A stretch of DNA of 57,739 bases from Sphingobacterium alimentarium (GTDB taxonomy: Bacteria > Bacteroidota > Bacteroidia > Sphingobacteriales > Sphingobacteriaceae). The position numbers and the translations under genes were made by a program. The DNA lies in NCBI RefSeq assembly GCF_004342685.1, contig NZ_SMBZ01000021.1:1-57739 (forward strand), given 5' to 3'. A model generated the notes under the pieces. That model ran no database searches. It saw only the letters and a list, made by a program, of their open reading frames with translations, and was not told where the DNA came from. Of the stretch, positions 18,030-27,707 are shown piece by piece; position 1 is the stretch's first letter, and every line of letters starts with the position of its first letter.

Positions 18030-18763
18030 TGGAACAAACCGTAGAACAAAAATTAAAGGCATTGTGGTCGTTGCAATCGATCCACACTAAAATAGATAAG
18101 ATTCGCCAAGTACGCGGTGAGCTGCCTATCGAAGTTGCTGACTTAGAGGATGAAATCGCTGGGTTAGAAACTCGTCTTGAAAAAATCAGAGTTGAATTAG
18201 ACGATTTAGAAGATTCAATTGTAAAACGTAAAAATATGATCAAAGATGCGCAAGCAGCGATCAAAAAATACGAAGGTCAATTGAACGAAGTAAAAAACAA
18301 TCGTGAGTACGACGCTATTTCTAAAGAAATCGAGATTCAAGGCTTAGAAATTCAAGTTTGTGAAAAGCGCATTAAAGAAGCTGAGTTTGAAATCAAAAAC
18401 AAAACAGAAGCTTACGAAAAATCGCAAGGAAACTTAGAATATGCTAAAGGCGAATTGGAAGTAAAGAAAAAAGAGTTAGAAACTATTGCTTCCGAAACTC
18501 AAATCGAGGAGGAGACTTTGTTGAAAAAAGCAGATTCAGCGGCACAAGACAACGAAGAGCGTTTGTTGAAAGTATACAACAAGCTTCGTGGTTCTTATCG
18601 CAACGGATTAGCCGTGGTTTCTATCGAGCGTGATAGCTGTTCAGGCTGTCACAACAAAATACCACCTCAATTGCAATCAGAAATCCGTCAACGTAAAAAA
18701 TTGATTATCTGTGAACACTGTGGTCGTATTTTGGTAGACGAAGAGATCTCTTCAGAGGATTAA
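18029..18763 (+). CDS. Coiled-coil C4-type zinc ribbon protein
   Basis: Cytoplasmic protein of 244 residues. Residues 1-185 are highly charged and form a long coiled coil, and the C-terminus holds a zinc ribbon with CSGCHNKIP and CEHCGRIL (four Cys near 201, 204, 228 and 231). This is the zf-RING_7 arrangement of the HP0958 family, proposed to bind RNA or act in regulation. Codon use is A-rich and regular, suggesting good expression. The start overlaps the NIF3 stop by one base, and a terminator follows at once. Confidence 0.88.
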   Translation: MEQTVEQKLKALWSLQSIHTKIDKIRQVRGELPIEVADLEDEIAGLETRLEKIRVELDDLEDSIVKRKNMIKDAQAAIKKYEGQLNEVKNNREYDAISKEIEIQGLEIQVCEKRIKEAEFEIKNKTEAYEKSQGNLEYAKGELEVKKKELETIASETQIEEETLLKKADSAAQDNEERLLKVYNKLRGSYRNGLAVVSIERDSCSGCHNKIPPQLQSEIRQRKKLIICEHCGRILVDEEISSED

Positions 18764-18788
18764 TCTCATATTAGATATTACAGACAGG

Positions 18789-18819
18789 GGGTAAAGGTAA
18801 AACTTTACCCTTTTTTTTT
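18789..18819 (+). terminator. Terminator after zinc ribbon gene
   Basis: GGGTAAAG, a six-base loop and CTTTACCC are followed by nine T. It closes the 15695-18763 gene run. Confidence 0.92.
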
Positions 18820-18863
18820 GCAACATATTAGATATAGTCGGTTCGTATACAGCTGTAATCCAT

Positions 18864-18871
18864 TATATTTG
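18864..18871 (+). promoter_or_regulatory. Bacteroidota -7 promoter box for the tricorn-type protease
   Basis: TATATTTG matches TAnnTTTG and lies 29 bases before the ATG at 18901. Confidence 0.55.
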
Positions 18872-18900
18872 GTGAAATAACTAACAGATATTAACTAAGT

Positions 18901-21900
18901 ATGTTGAACAAACTTTCTGTGTTGCTAGGAATAGGTCTATGTATTTCTAACATATCAATATTAAAAGCGCAAGAAGAAACGCTTTTACTTCGCAGTCCCA
19001 GCATCAGTGATACCCATGTGACCTTTGTATATGGGGGAGATGTATGGATAGCAGACAAAAATGGAAATAATCCTAAACGCCTGACCACCAACCCGGGTGT
19101 AGAAATCAACCCTCTATTTTCGCCCGATGGCAAGCAGATTGCTTTCTCTGGAAACTATGACGGTAATAACGATGTCTATACCATTCCGGTATATGGCGGA
19201 GAGCCTAAAAGAATAACTTTCCATCCTTCTGCCGATGTGGTACGCGGCTGGTTAAATAACAATGAACTTTATTTTTCTACTACGCGGGAATTTCAATATT
19301 CTTTGGGCTCCCGATTGTATAAGACCAGTGTTGACAAGGCTGTGGATATGCCGTTGATGATGCCAGAGGCTTATCAAGGGACGCCTTCACCGGATGGAAG
19401 ATATTGGGCATACATTAAGAATTCAGACCCTACAGAGCGTGACCGCGTAGCTTTCAAGCGCTACCGTGGCGGTGGCATGGTGTCTATCTGGATTTTTGAT
19501 ACACAAACCAAAAATGTAGAAATCATCGCGGGGGATAGATGCAATGATGTGAAGCCTGTTTGGTTAGGTTCGAAGGTTTATTTCCTTTCGGACAGAGATA
19601 AGATCGTCAATGTATTTAGTTACGACACGAAAACCAAAAATATCGAAAAGCTGACCAACTATAAGGACTACGATGTACGTACCTTGCAGGGCAAAGGTTC
19701 TGAATTGGTTTACGAGCAAGCTGGCAAAATCCATATCCTGGAGACCAATAGCAAAAAAGTAAATACGCTTAAGATTGCTATTGCAGCGGATCCACTTTAT
19801 AAGCGATCACGCTATGAGCAAATTCGTGGTGAAATCCGCGAATTCAGCATTTCGCCGACCGGTCAGCGCGCCTTGTTCCAATCCAGAGGTGAAATCATTT
19901 CTGTACCACGTGAAAAAGGTGAAGCACGTAATATATCCAATGCAGCGGCTAGTCACGAGAAATATCCTTCGTGGTCACCGAACGGCAAGTGGATTTCTTA
20001 CCTTTCCGATGCGGGAGGCAAGTATCAATTGGTGCTACGCGATCAGAAAGCATTAGAAGAGCCTACATTTATTGATTTGGGCAAGGATTTCTTCTATTTT
20101 GAGCCGACTTGGTCGCCTGATAGTAAGAAACTTTTCTATGCTGATGCACACTTGAATCTTTATTATGTCGATATCAATACCAAGAAAGTAGTATTGGTGG
20201 ATTCGGATGCTTTGGCCTCGACAACAGGACGTACACGCAATAGCTTTACGCCGAGTTGGTCTTTCGATTCGCAATGGATTTCTTATGTAAAAACGCTATC
20301 CAATGGGGTAACAGCCGTATTTATGTACAATTTGGATACGAAAGTTGCACAGCAGATCACCGACGGAATGTCTTACGTCAGCCAGCCTACCTTCAGTAGG
20401 GATGGTAAGTATCTATTCTTCACGGCAAGTACAAATGTAGGATTGACGAATTCAGGACTTCACATGTCTGCGTACGAGCGCAACCCCTCATTCAATGTGT
20501 ACGCTTTCATTCTTTCTAAAAAAACGCCTTCCATCTTTAAAAATGAAAGTGATGAGGAAACAGTTAAAGAGGATAAAAAAGAAGAAAAAGGTCAAGACTC
20601 GACGAGCACCGACAAGAAGGACAGTAAAATAGCTTCTAAGAAAACTGAAGCATCTAAACCTGATGTTAAAAAACTAGAAGTAGATTTTGACAATATCAAC
20701 CGTAGAATTATTGCATTACCGCTACAACCCGGCTATTATACGTTGGATGGAAATGTCGATAAGATGTTGGTTTACAGACGTGGCGGTGTTATTGGTGCTT
20801 TCGACTTAGAAAAGGCGGAAGATAAAACACTTATCGAAAATGCAGGTCGTTTCAGTATCAGTGCCGATGGTAAGAAAATGCTGTATCAATCGGGAAGAGA
20901 TTATTACATCGTCAATGCCGGTCAAAAGCCTGCTCCAAATACCGGTAAACTCAATCTGGATAATATTCAGATAGAAGTAAATCCTGCTTTAGAATGGAAA
21001 CAAATTTTTAATGAAGTATGGGCGATGCAAAAAGAGTTTTTCTATGTAGAAAATATGCATGGTGCAGACTGGAAAGCTGTAAAAGCGAAGTACGAAAAAT
21101 TTGTGCCTTATGTAAACCATCGTTCGGACTTGGGATACCTGCTGAATGAAATGATGGGAGAACTGGTGGTAGGACACGCCTATATCTATCCGGGTGATCA
21201 ACCGTCAAGTCCATCTGTAAGTACAGGTACTTTAGGCGCAGATTTGGAATACGTTGATGGCATGTACAAGATTAATAAAATCTATACGACATTAGATTGG
21301 AATCCATCGTTGAAGGCGCCATTGGCAGTGCCAGGTGTCAACATCGAAGAAGGAGAATATATTGTTGCGGTCAATGGGGTTAAACTTACACCAGAGGTGA
21401 ATCTTTACAAGTTGTTAGAAAACCGTGTAGACAAGCAAGTGCTGCTGAAAGTAAATAGTAAACCTTCCTTGTCTGGAGCGCGTGATGTCATCGTCAAACC
21501 GATAACCTTCGGTCAAGAAATCGCCCTGCGCCAAATGGATCGCATGGAGTCTAACCGCAAGAAAGTAGATCAGTTAAGTAACGGTCAAATCGCCTACGTG
21601 TATATGCCAAATACCGGTTCGGAAGGCTATACCTCATTCAACCGTTATTACTTCTCGCAAATGGACAAAAAAGCGTTATTGTTGGATGAGCGTAATAATG
21701 GCGGTGGTTCGGTTGCTGATTATGTTATTGATCTATTGTCGAGAGAACTGATTGCAGGATGGACCATACGCGACGGAAAACCTTTCACCACACCGGGTAA
21801 TGGTATATACGGCCCTAAGGCGATGATCATTAATGAAAATGCCGGATCAGGAGGTGATATGATGCCGTATATGTTCAGACACAAAGGTCTAGGTAAATTG

Positions 21901-22188
21901 GTGGGTCGTACCACAATGGGAATCTTAGTAGGTATCTCTGGCTATCCTCCATTGTTGGATGGCGGTAGCATTACGTCGCCCAATTTCGGAATCTTTGATA
22001 TGAATGGTAAATATATCATTGAGAATGAAGGTGTGGCTCCCGATGTTTTTGTGGAGCAAATGCCGAAAGATTTACTAGAAGGTCGCGATCCACAGTTAGA
22101 AAAAACCGTGCAGATACTTTTAGATGAAATGAAAACCTATCCATACAAAGAGATAAAAAAACCCGCGGATCCTATCCGTGTGAACTAA
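18901..22188 (+). CDS. Tricorn-type S41 family protease
   Basis: Exported protease of 1095 residues. It has a signal peptide (to about 23, ending LKAQ), then TolB-like beta-propeller repeats (repeated FSPDGKQIAF, SPTGQRALF, SPNGKWISYLS, SPDSKKLFYAD). A Lys/Glu/Ser-rich linker follows at about 548-590. A second propeller section leads into a PDZ-like region (about 770-870) and the S41 core with LLLDERNNGGGSVADYV and the nucleophile Ser in NENAGSGGDMMPY near 979. This layout matches tricorn protease homologs, which degrade peptides, here in the periplasm. It is monocistronic between two terminators. Confidence 0.9.
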   Translation: MLNKLSVLLGIGLCISNISILKAQEETLLLRSPSISDTHVTFVYGGDVWIADKNGNNPKRLTTNPGVEINPLFSPDGKQIAFSGNYDGNNDVYTIPVYGGEPKRITFHPSADVVRGWLNNNELYFSTTREFQYSLGSRLYKTSVDKAVDMPLMMPEAYQGTPSPDGRYWAYIKNSDPTERDRVAFKRYRGGGMVSIWIFDTQTKNVEIIAGDRCNDVKPVWLGSKVYFLSDRDKIVNVFSYDTKTKNIEKLTNYKDYDVRTLQGKGSELVYEQAGKIHILETNSKKVNTLKIAIAADPLYKRSRYEQIRGEIREFSISPTGQRALFQSRGEIISVPREKGEARNISNAAASHEKYPSWSPNGKWISYLSDAGGKYQLVLRDQKALEEPTFIDLGKDFFYFEPTWSPDSKKLFYADAHLNLYYVDINTKKVVLVDSDALASTTGRTRNSFTPSWSFDSQWISYVKTLSNGVTAVFMYNLDTKVAQQITDGMSYVSQPTFSRDGKYLFFTASTNVGLTNSGLHMSAYERNPSFNVYAFILSKKTPSIFKNESDEETVKEDKKEEKGQDSTSTDKKDSKIASKKTEASKPDVKKLEVDFDNINRRIIALPLQPGYYTLDGNVDKMLVYRRGGVIGAFDLEKAEDKTLIENAGRFSISADGKKMLYQSGRDYYIVNAGQKPAPNTGKLNLDNIQIEVNPALEWKQIFNEVWAMQKEFFYVENMHGADWKAVKAKYEKFVPYVNHRSDLGYLLNEMMGELVVGHAYIYPGDQPSSPSVSTGTLGADLEYVDGMYKINKIYTTLDWNPSLKAPLAVPGVNIEEGEYIVAVNGVKLTPEVNLYKLLENRVDKQVLLKVNSKPSLSGARDVIVKPITFGQEIALRQMDRMESNRKKVDQLSNGQIAYVYMPNTGSEGYTSFNRYYFSQMDKKALLLDERNNGGGSVADYVIDLLSRELIAGWTIRDGKPFTTPGNGIYGPKAMIINENAGSGGDMMPYMFRHKGLGKLVGRTTMGILVGISGYPPLLDGGSITSPNFGIFDMNGKYIIENEGVAPDVFVEQMPKDLLEGRDPQLEKTVQILLDEMKTYPYKEIKKPADPIRVN

Positions 22189-22193
22189 CAATA

Positions 22194-22223
22194 TGCAAAA
22201 GGGACTGTACGGTCCCTTTTGCA
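22194..22223. terminator. Terminator after the tricorn-type gene
   Basis: A perfect 12-bp stem (TGCAAAAGGGAC with GTCCCTTTTGCA) around a six-base loop. The T-rich right arm supports termination, though no long T run follows. Confidence 0.75.
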
Positions 22224-22233
22224 TTCACAAATA

Positions 22234-23178
22234 ATGCATAACTTTATGCCAATGAATGATTTTTTGGAAAAGCAGCCTTCTCCTTGGATGTCCCTTGTCT
22301 TATTGTTGGTATATACAGTTGCCTTTAGCATCGGTATACAGATTCTTGCGCTTCTAATTGGAGAGCTCAATGGATCCAATATACAAGATTTTATTTCAGG
22401 GTCTACTGCAACTGCTACGGGCAATTCTCGGTTTTTTATGTATGCCTTATTAGCTTGTGGCACCTTTGGTACGTTCTATCTCCCTGCGGTGGTATTGCAG
22501 AAAAGAGAGCCCATGTTCCAATATTTTCCTACTGAAAATACACCTGTTGCCTTCTACGCGCTAGCTGTAGCGTTCTTAGTCGCTTTTGCGCCGCTGATGG
22601 GCTTAATAGCCGAATGGAATGCCCATGTCACATTTCCCGAGGGGCTCAAAGGTGTGGAGAACTGGATGCGGGAGCAAGAAGATTCTTCCAATGGATTGAT
22701 CAAAAAGGTCGTGATGGTAGACCATTTGGGTTTACTATTCGTTAATATAATTGTATTAGCGTTATTTCCCGCTATAGCAGAAGAGTACTATTTTAGAGGG
22801 TCGCTGATGCACATTGCACAACGCATCTTTAAGAATATGCATGTGACAATCTGGATTACGGCCATTATATTTAGTGCGATACACGTTCAGTTTTTCGGTT
22901 TTGTGCCACGTGTACTATTGGGCGCATTCTTTGGCTATATGCTGTATTGGACTAACAATATCTGGGTGCCTATATTGGGACACTTTGTAAATAATGCCAC
23001 AGTGGCAGTATATGCCTATTACTGTACTACGCAAGGCAAAACTTTTGAAGAAATGCAGTCCGCTGATACCTACTCCAATTTTGTGTATCTTGGTAGTGTA
23101 ATTCTTACAATTGCGATAGCCATACTATTTTATAATAAATCAAAACAATATTCAACACATGGGAAACGACTGGATTAA
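22234..23178 (+). CDS. CPBP family intramembrane glutamic protease
   Basis: Polytopic membrane protein of about 314 residues, CAAX protease and bacteriocin-processing (Abi) family. The catalytic motifs are present: EEYYFRG (EExxxR) near 180-186, FSAIHVQFFGF (the FxxxH motif) near 214-224, and HFVNN near 249-253. These bind the catalytic water and cleave within the membrane. The substrate is unknown. Several ATG codons are possible (22234, 22246, 22252); I give the first after the terminator, but the mature start could be up to six residues later. It overlaps the DUF2007 gene by 20 bases. Confidence 0.87.
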   Translation: MHNFMPMNDFLEKQPSPWMSLVLLLVYTVAFSIGIQILALLIGELNGSNIQDFISGSTATATGNSRFFMYALLACGTFGTFYLPAVVLQKREPMFQYFPTENTPVAFYALAVAFLVAFAPLMGLIAEWNAHVTFPEGLKGVENWMREQEDSSNGLIKKVVMVDHLGLLFVNIIVLALFPAIAEEYYFRGSLMHIAQRIFKNMHVTIWITAIIFSAIHVQFFGFVPRVLLGAFFGYMLYWTNNIWVPILGHFVNNATVAVYAYYCTTQGKTFEEMQSADTYSNFVYLGSVILTIAIAILFYNKSKQYSTHGKRLD

Positions 23179-23383
23179 AGTCAGAACATTCACTCAAAAT
23201 ATCGAAGCGGAAATCGTGAAGCAGATGCTGGAAGAGAATGGCGTGAACGCAGTATTATTGAATAAGCAAGATTCCTCGTATCTGTTCGGAAAGATTGAGT
23301 TGTACGTGAAACAAAGCGACGAGACTATTGCAAACGTATTGATAAATAGTTCAACATTCACGGAGGAGGACGATGCTAACTAG
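23159..23383 (+). CDS. DUF2007 domain protein (putative signal-transducing protein)
   Basis: Small cytoplasmic protein of 74 residues. DWIKVRTFTQNIEAEIVKQMLEENGVNAVLLNK is the typical DUF2007 pattern, an alpha-beta fold related to ACT/PII-like domains whose function is unproven. It begins 20 bases inside the CPBP gene and ends 11 bases inside cdsA, so the three are translationally coupled. Confidence 0.83.
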   Translation: MGNDWIKVRTFTQNIEAEIVKQMLEENGVNAVLLNKQDSSYLFGKIELYVKQSDETIANVLINSSTFTEEDDAN

Positions 23384-24173
23384 AGCCATCACCGGATTAT
23401 TTTTTATAATCGTACTTATAGGCGCCTTACTTTTGGGTGAAGTTGTTTTTACCCTATTTTTTAGCCTTGTAGGGTTGGGGGCTTTGTATGAATTCTATGG
23501 AATAGTGAAGTCTGAGGCAAATAAGCCCAATGTATGGTTGGGCATGCTTTCAGCACTTACTTTGGCCATACTAATAGGATTACATTGCATCGGTTATATC
23601 CCATTCAAGTACGTTTGGTTGTTTATACCGATGATTTCGTTGATTTTTATAGTGAGTTTATATCAAAAGCGTGCGCTTCCTTTCAATGACATTGGCTATA
23701 CCTTGCTAGGCATTATGTACGCATGCATTCCTTTTCTGTTTTTTGTTGCATTGGGCTTTATATCGGGGACATTCAATCATTATATTCCTTTAGGATTTTT
23801 AATTATCCTCTGGGCTAACGATACGGGAGCCTATCTTTCTGGGCGTAGCTTCGGAAAGCATAAACTCTTTGAAAGGATATCACCCAACAAAACTTGGCAA
23901 GGTTTTATCGGCGGAGTGCTTTTTGCGATGCTGATCGCACTAAACTTAGAGCAATATTTTGGCTCCCTAGCCAAATGGGAATGGGTGACGATGGCTACAA
24001 TAATCGGGATTTTCGGCACTTTGGGAGACTTAGTAGAATCCATGCTTAAGCGAAGCCTGAATGTCAAAGATTCGGGGAATATTCTACCTGGTCACGGTGG
24101 ACTACTGGATCGTTTTGATGGACTTTTAATAGCCGCACCATTGGTGTTTTTATTTTTATTAATGTTACAATAA
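23373..24173 (+). CDS. cdsA: Phosphatidate cytidylyltransferase
   Basis: Integral membrane enzyme of 266 residues with many hydrophobic segments. It makes CDP-diacylglycerol from phosphatidic acid and CTP, the branch point of phospholipid synthesis. Signature regions near the C-terminus are present: SPNKTWQGFIGG near 170-181 and GDLVESMLKRSLNVKDSGNI, then LPGHGGLLDRFDGL, with the metal-binding Asp residues. Its start lies 11 bases inside the DUF2007 gene, and its stop shares a base with the next ATG. Confidence 0.93.
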   Translation: MLTRAITGLFFIIVLIGALLLGEVVFTLFFSLVGLGALYEFYGIVKSEANKPNVWLGMLSALTLAILIGLHCIGYIPFKYVWLFIPMISLIFIVSLYQKRALPFNDIGYTLLGIMYACIPFLFFVALGFISGTFNHYIPLGFLIILWANDTGAYLSGRSFGKHKLFERISPNKTWQGFIGGVLFAMLIALNLEQYFGSLAKWEWVTMATIIGIFGTLGDLVESMLKRSLNVKDSGNILPGHGGLLDRFDGLLIAAPLVFLFLLMLQ

Positions 24174-24835
24174 TGAATATCGCTGCATCCACATTTGATT
24201 TTCTGAAGGCTCTCAAAGAAAATAACAACCGCGAATGGTTTAACGCAAATAAAGCGTCATATGAGCAGGCTAAAGAAAATATTGAAAACTTTATACAGGC
24301 GCTTATAAATAATCTGGCCACTTTTGACCCACATATTGAAAACTCCATTCAAGCCAAGCAATGTCTTTTCAGAATTTATCGTGATGTTCGTTTTTCAAAG
24401 GATAAGTCACCATATAAGGCTTGGTTTGCAGCAGGGATTTCGCTGGACGGCCGTAAGCTGGATGGTCCGGAATATTATGTCCATCTAGAGCCTGGAAATT
24501 CGTTTGTTGCGGTAGGTTATTGGAGACCCAAGAAAGAGCATTTGGAACTTATACGACAAGAGATCGATTATAATTTTGCGGGTCTGGAGAAGGCCCTGGC
24601 GGACGGCAATTGGACGACAGACGACCTATCCAAGGAGGATCAATTAAAGAGGCCGCCAGCAGGATATACGGAGGATCATGAAGCGATAGAAATATTAAAA
24701 CTTAAAAGTTTTATACTGTATAAACCCTTGGAAGATGAACAAATTTTAAAAGCTTTCGCTCTGGAAGATATAACAAAGCTTTTTCAACGAACCTTATCTT
24801 TCAAAATCTTTATCCATGAGGCAATCGAAAACTAA
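24173..24835 (+). CDS. DUF2461 domain protein
   Basis: Cytoplasmic protein of 220 residues of the DUF2461 (TIGR02453) family. Diagnostic segments are TFDFLKALKENNNREWFNAN near 6-25, FRIYRDVRFSKDKSPYK near 64-80, and GPEYYVHLEPGNSFVAVGYW near 96-115. The function is not known. The ATG overlaps the cdsA stop by one base, so it is the last gene of the CPBP-DUF2007-cdsA operon. Confidence 0.87.
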   Translation: MNIAASTFDFLKALKENNNREWFNANKASYEQAKENIENFIQALINNLATFDPHIENSIQAKQCLFRIYRDVRFSKDKSPYKAWFAAGISLDGRKLDGPEYYVHLEPGNSFVAVGYWRPKKEHLELIRQEIDYNFAGLEKALADGNWTTDDLSKEDQLKRPPAGYTEDHEAIEILKLKSFILYKPLEDEQILKAFALEDITKLFQRTLSFKIFIHEAIEN

Positions 24836-24860
24836 ATTATAATTCAACCAACACCTTACA

Positions 24861-26441
24861 ATGAAAAACAACTTATTTAAATGCACGGTTTTTGGTGCTT
24901 TTTTACTCTTGGGACTGCAAGCAAGTGCACAGCATTTTGCTAAAGGCGTCGTGTATGAAGACAGCAACAAAAATGGTAAACGTGATAAGCGCGAGAAAGT
25001 ATTAAGCAATGTGGCTGTTTCCAATGGCCGAGATGTCGTGCAGACGAATGCAAGTGGTGAGTATAGCCTTCCGGTAGGAGATGATAATATTATTTTCGTC
25101 GTAAAGCCGTCTGGATACAGCACACCTGTAGATGAGAATAACTTACCCAAATACTATTATATACATAACCCTAATGGTGCGCCAGACCTTAAATATAAAG
25201 GCGTGACACCGACTGGACCACTGCCTAAATCTGTGGATTTTCCTTTATACCGTGTAGAAGATAAAGAGGAGTTTAAGATTATGGTTTTCGGCGATCCTCA
25301 AGTGTATAACCTCACCCAAGTTGAATACCTTAAAAAGGGCGTGGTGCATGAGTTGAAAGGGGCTCAAGGCTATGAATTTGGCATTAGTTTGGGCGATTTA
25401 GTAGGTAATAATCCGAATTTGTTCAAACCCTATATCGATGTCATGAAAGAAATCGGTTTACCGTGGTATCAGGTGATGGGTAATCATGACATCAACTTTG
25501 ACGTGCCTAATGATACCTTGTCGGACGTAAGTTTCAAAGCACACTTTGGTCCTAATAATTATTCATTCAATAAGGGTAAGGTACATTTTATCGTATTGGA
25601 TGATGTGATTTACAATGGTGAAGGTGCTTCTAGACAGTATATCGGCGGATTGCGTGAAGACCAGCTGGAATTTATCGAAAATGACTTAAAGTTTGTGCCG
25701 AAAGACCATTTGGTGGTTATCTGTGCACATATTCCGTTAGTGAATAATGGCCGACATGCTATTCGCGAGGCCGACAATTTGCGTTTATTTCAAGCATTGA
25801 AGGATTTTCCATATACTTTTTCCATGTCAGCACACACGCATTACCAAGCGCAATTTTTCATAGACCAAAAGTTGGGATGGCCGCAAGAGAAACCTCATCA
25901 TCATTATAATGTAGGAACCACCAGTGGCAATTGGTATTCGGGAGCAATAAATGAATGGGGCGCCCCATCATCCACGATGGCTGATGGTACCAAAAAAGGA
26001 TATGCCGTAGTAACCTTTAAAGGCAATAAATATGAAGTGGATTATCATATTAGCAATGCGCCTAAGGATTATAAAATGGACATTTACTTACCAAAAGTAA
26101 CCGAAAAGCGCAAAAGCTCCAGAGCGAGTATGTACGTGAACTATTTCCTGGGCGGGGAGAAGGATACCATCGAATACCGCGTAAATGATGGAAATTGGAT
26201 ACAGATGAGAAGAACCGAGACTTACGATCCGCATCTCCTTGCAGAAGTATTACGTTGGGACACTTCAGACAAGCCTATGCAAGGCGAGCGACCAAATGAT
26301 CCGAACCTGAGTACGCACATTTGGAAGGCTGCCGTTCCTTCGGATCTTCCTGTTGGAAAGCACAGCATCGAGTTTAGGGTACGGGATATGTTTGGCCGTA
26401 CTTTCTCTACCACGCGCGAATACGAAATTTATAAAAACTAA
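24861..26441 (+). CDS. Exported calcineurin-like metallophosphoesterase
   Basis: Protein of 526 residues with a signal peptide (to about 23, ASAQ). It has an N-terminal domain (GVVYEDSNKNGKRDKREKVL, a calcium-loop-like repeat), a central metallophosphoesterase with FGDPQ, GDLVGN, GNHD, CAHIPLV and SAHTHYQ, and a C-terminal beta domain. This is the MetallophosN-Metallophos-MetallophosC architecture common in Bacteroidota. All metal ligands appear intact. The substrate, probably a phosphoester outside the cytoplasm, is unknown. Its stop codon overlaps the convergent anmK stop by four bases. Confidence 0.88.
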   Translation: MKNNLFKCTVFGAFLLLGLQASAQHFAKGVVYEDSNKNGKRDKREKVLSNVAVSNGRDVVQTNASGEYSLPVGDDNIIFVVKPSGYSTPVDENNLPKYYYIHNPNGAPDLKYKGVTPTGPLPKSVDFPLYRVEDKEEFKIMVFGDPQVYNLTQVEYLKKGVVHELKGAQGYEFGISLGDLVGNNPNLFKPYIDVMKEIGLPWYQVMGNHDINFDVPNDTLSDVSFKAHFGPNNYSFNKGKVHFIVLDDVIYNGEGASRQYIGGLREDQLEFIENDLKFVPKDHLVVICAHIPLVNNGRHAIREADNLRLFQALKDFPYTFSMSAHTHYQAQFFIDQKLGWPQEKPHHHYNVGTTSGNWYSGAINEWGAPSSTMADGTKKGYAVVTFKGNKYEVDYHISNAPKDYKMDIYLPKVTEKRKSSRASMYVNYFLGGEKDTIEYRVNDGNWIQMRRTETYDPHLLAEVLRWDTSDKPMQGERPNDPNLSTHIWKAAVPSDLPVGKHSIEFRVRDMFGRTFSTTREYEIYKN

Positions 26442-27634
26442 GAGGGTAGACTAATCTTACCCATACAAATAGCAGGTGAATCTTTAATGTTGCGCACATT
26501 ATCGGAAGATCCTGCTATTGTTTCATTTGCGAGGATAGCGAATAGACAGGCTTCTTTTGCGTCTGGATTCATAGCGATATCTTCAATAGATGATATAGAC
26601 ATCTTCGGCAGCCCTGCTTGTATATTTTCCATCAAAAGCGGATTATGTAATCCCCCTCCACTTACATAGACAGCCACATTTTCTAAATTAGCACTTACTG
26701 CAGCGATTCCATCAATTATAGCTTGCGCCGAGAAGGCATTCAGCGTAGCCATGACGTCCTCTTTTGACAGGAGAAGGGTGTTTGTTTCTTTTTGTTTGGC
26801 CTCCAGATAAGCTAAGTTAAACAGCTCCGGTCCGGTAGTTTTTGGAAAGTCTAGGGAAAGAAAATGTTCCTCCAAGAGGGCTTTAAGCAGGGTAGGGTTC
26901 ACCGTGCCTTGATAAGCTATGGCCGCATCTCTATCCATCTCTATTTCGCAGTGCTTATGGACATATTGGTTCATAATCGTATTGCCTGGTCCGAGGTCCG
27001 TGGCAAAAGCTTTCATGCCCGAATTGCTCGTAGGTAAAAATGTGAAATTAGAAATTCCACCTATATTCAACAGGATGCGGTGCTGGGCATCATCTGTGAA
27101 AAGTAAATAGTCACCATATGCAGCCAAAGGGGCACCTTCACCTCCTGCGGCAATATGCTTTTGTCTAAAATCAGAAACCGTAATAATGCCGGTTTTCACG
27201 GCAATATGATCTCCATCGCCGATTTGCAAAGTACTGTTGGGAAGAGTTTTATCATGCGTAAGTATCTGTGGTGCATGAAATACCGTCTGTCCGTGGCTCG
27301 CGATAATATCTATATCTTGGTTGGCGATGCCCCAGTCTTGCAGTGCTTTGTTGATCAGATCCGCATGAACTAAACCGATATAGGCGTTTAGGCCGCACAA
27401 ATCTTGCTGGTCAATCTGTCTTTTAGCAAATATTCGTCGTACAAATTGTCGAAAATCATCTGTATAGTCCATCGTAACGAATTTCTCCAGCTTCATTTGA
27501 GTGGAAGTGCCCGAGTTCTGAACTTCGCACAAAGCAATATCCAGACCATCTAAGGATGTTCCCGACATCAATCCAATGATTCTTCTAGTAGGCTGCTGAC
27601 TAATTCGATAGAGTTTTTCTATTTGATGATTCAT
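26438..27634 (-). CDS. anmK: Anhydro-N-acetylmuramic acid kinase
   Basis: Cytoplasmic kinase of 398 residues of the actin-like ATPase fold. It opens the anhydro ring and phosphorylates anhydroMurNAc to MurNAc-6-phosphate in cell-wall recycling. Key regions: the first phosphate loop GLMSGTSLDGLDIALCE near 21-37, SHGQTVFHAP, NIGGISNFTFLP, DLGPGNTIMNQYV and YVSGGGLHNPLLM. The family's usual length is about 370-390. A TATTTTTA box five bases before the ATG is a weak promoter match. It is convergent with the phosphoesterase gene. Confidence 0.93.
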   Translation of the reverse strand: MNHQIEKLYRISQQPTRRIIGLMSGTSLDGLDIALCEVQNSGTSTQMKLEKFVTMDYTDDFRQFVRRIFAKRQIDQQDLCGLNAYIGLVHADLINKALQDWGIANQDIDIIASHGQTVFHAPQILTHDKTLPNSTLQIGDGDHIAVKTGIITVSDFRQKHIAAGGEGAPLAAYGDYLLFTDDAQHRILLNIGGISNFTFLPTSNSGMKAFATDLGPGNTIMNQYVHKHCEIEMDRDAAIAYQGTVNPTLLKALLEEHFLSLDFPKTTGPELFNLAYLEAKQKETNTLLLSKEDVMATLNAFSAQAIIDGIAAVSANLENVAVYVSGGGLHNPLLMENIQAGLPKMSISSIEDIAMNPDAKEACLFAILANETIAGSSDNVRNIKDSPAICMGKISLPS

Positions 27635-27657
27635 AGGCTAAAAATACATACAATCTC

Positions 27658-27689
27658 TTTGGTAATGTCGTTTGTTAATCATATTTTTG
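27658..27689 (+). promoter_or_regulatory. Complete Bacteroidota promoter for gcvH
   Basis: TTTG at 27658-27661 and TATTTTTG at 27682-27689 are 20 bases apart, matching the -33/-7 consensus. This is one of the best promoter matches in the window. Confidence 0.72.
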
Positions 27690-27707
27690 AAAAAAAACGA
27701 ATAGATA

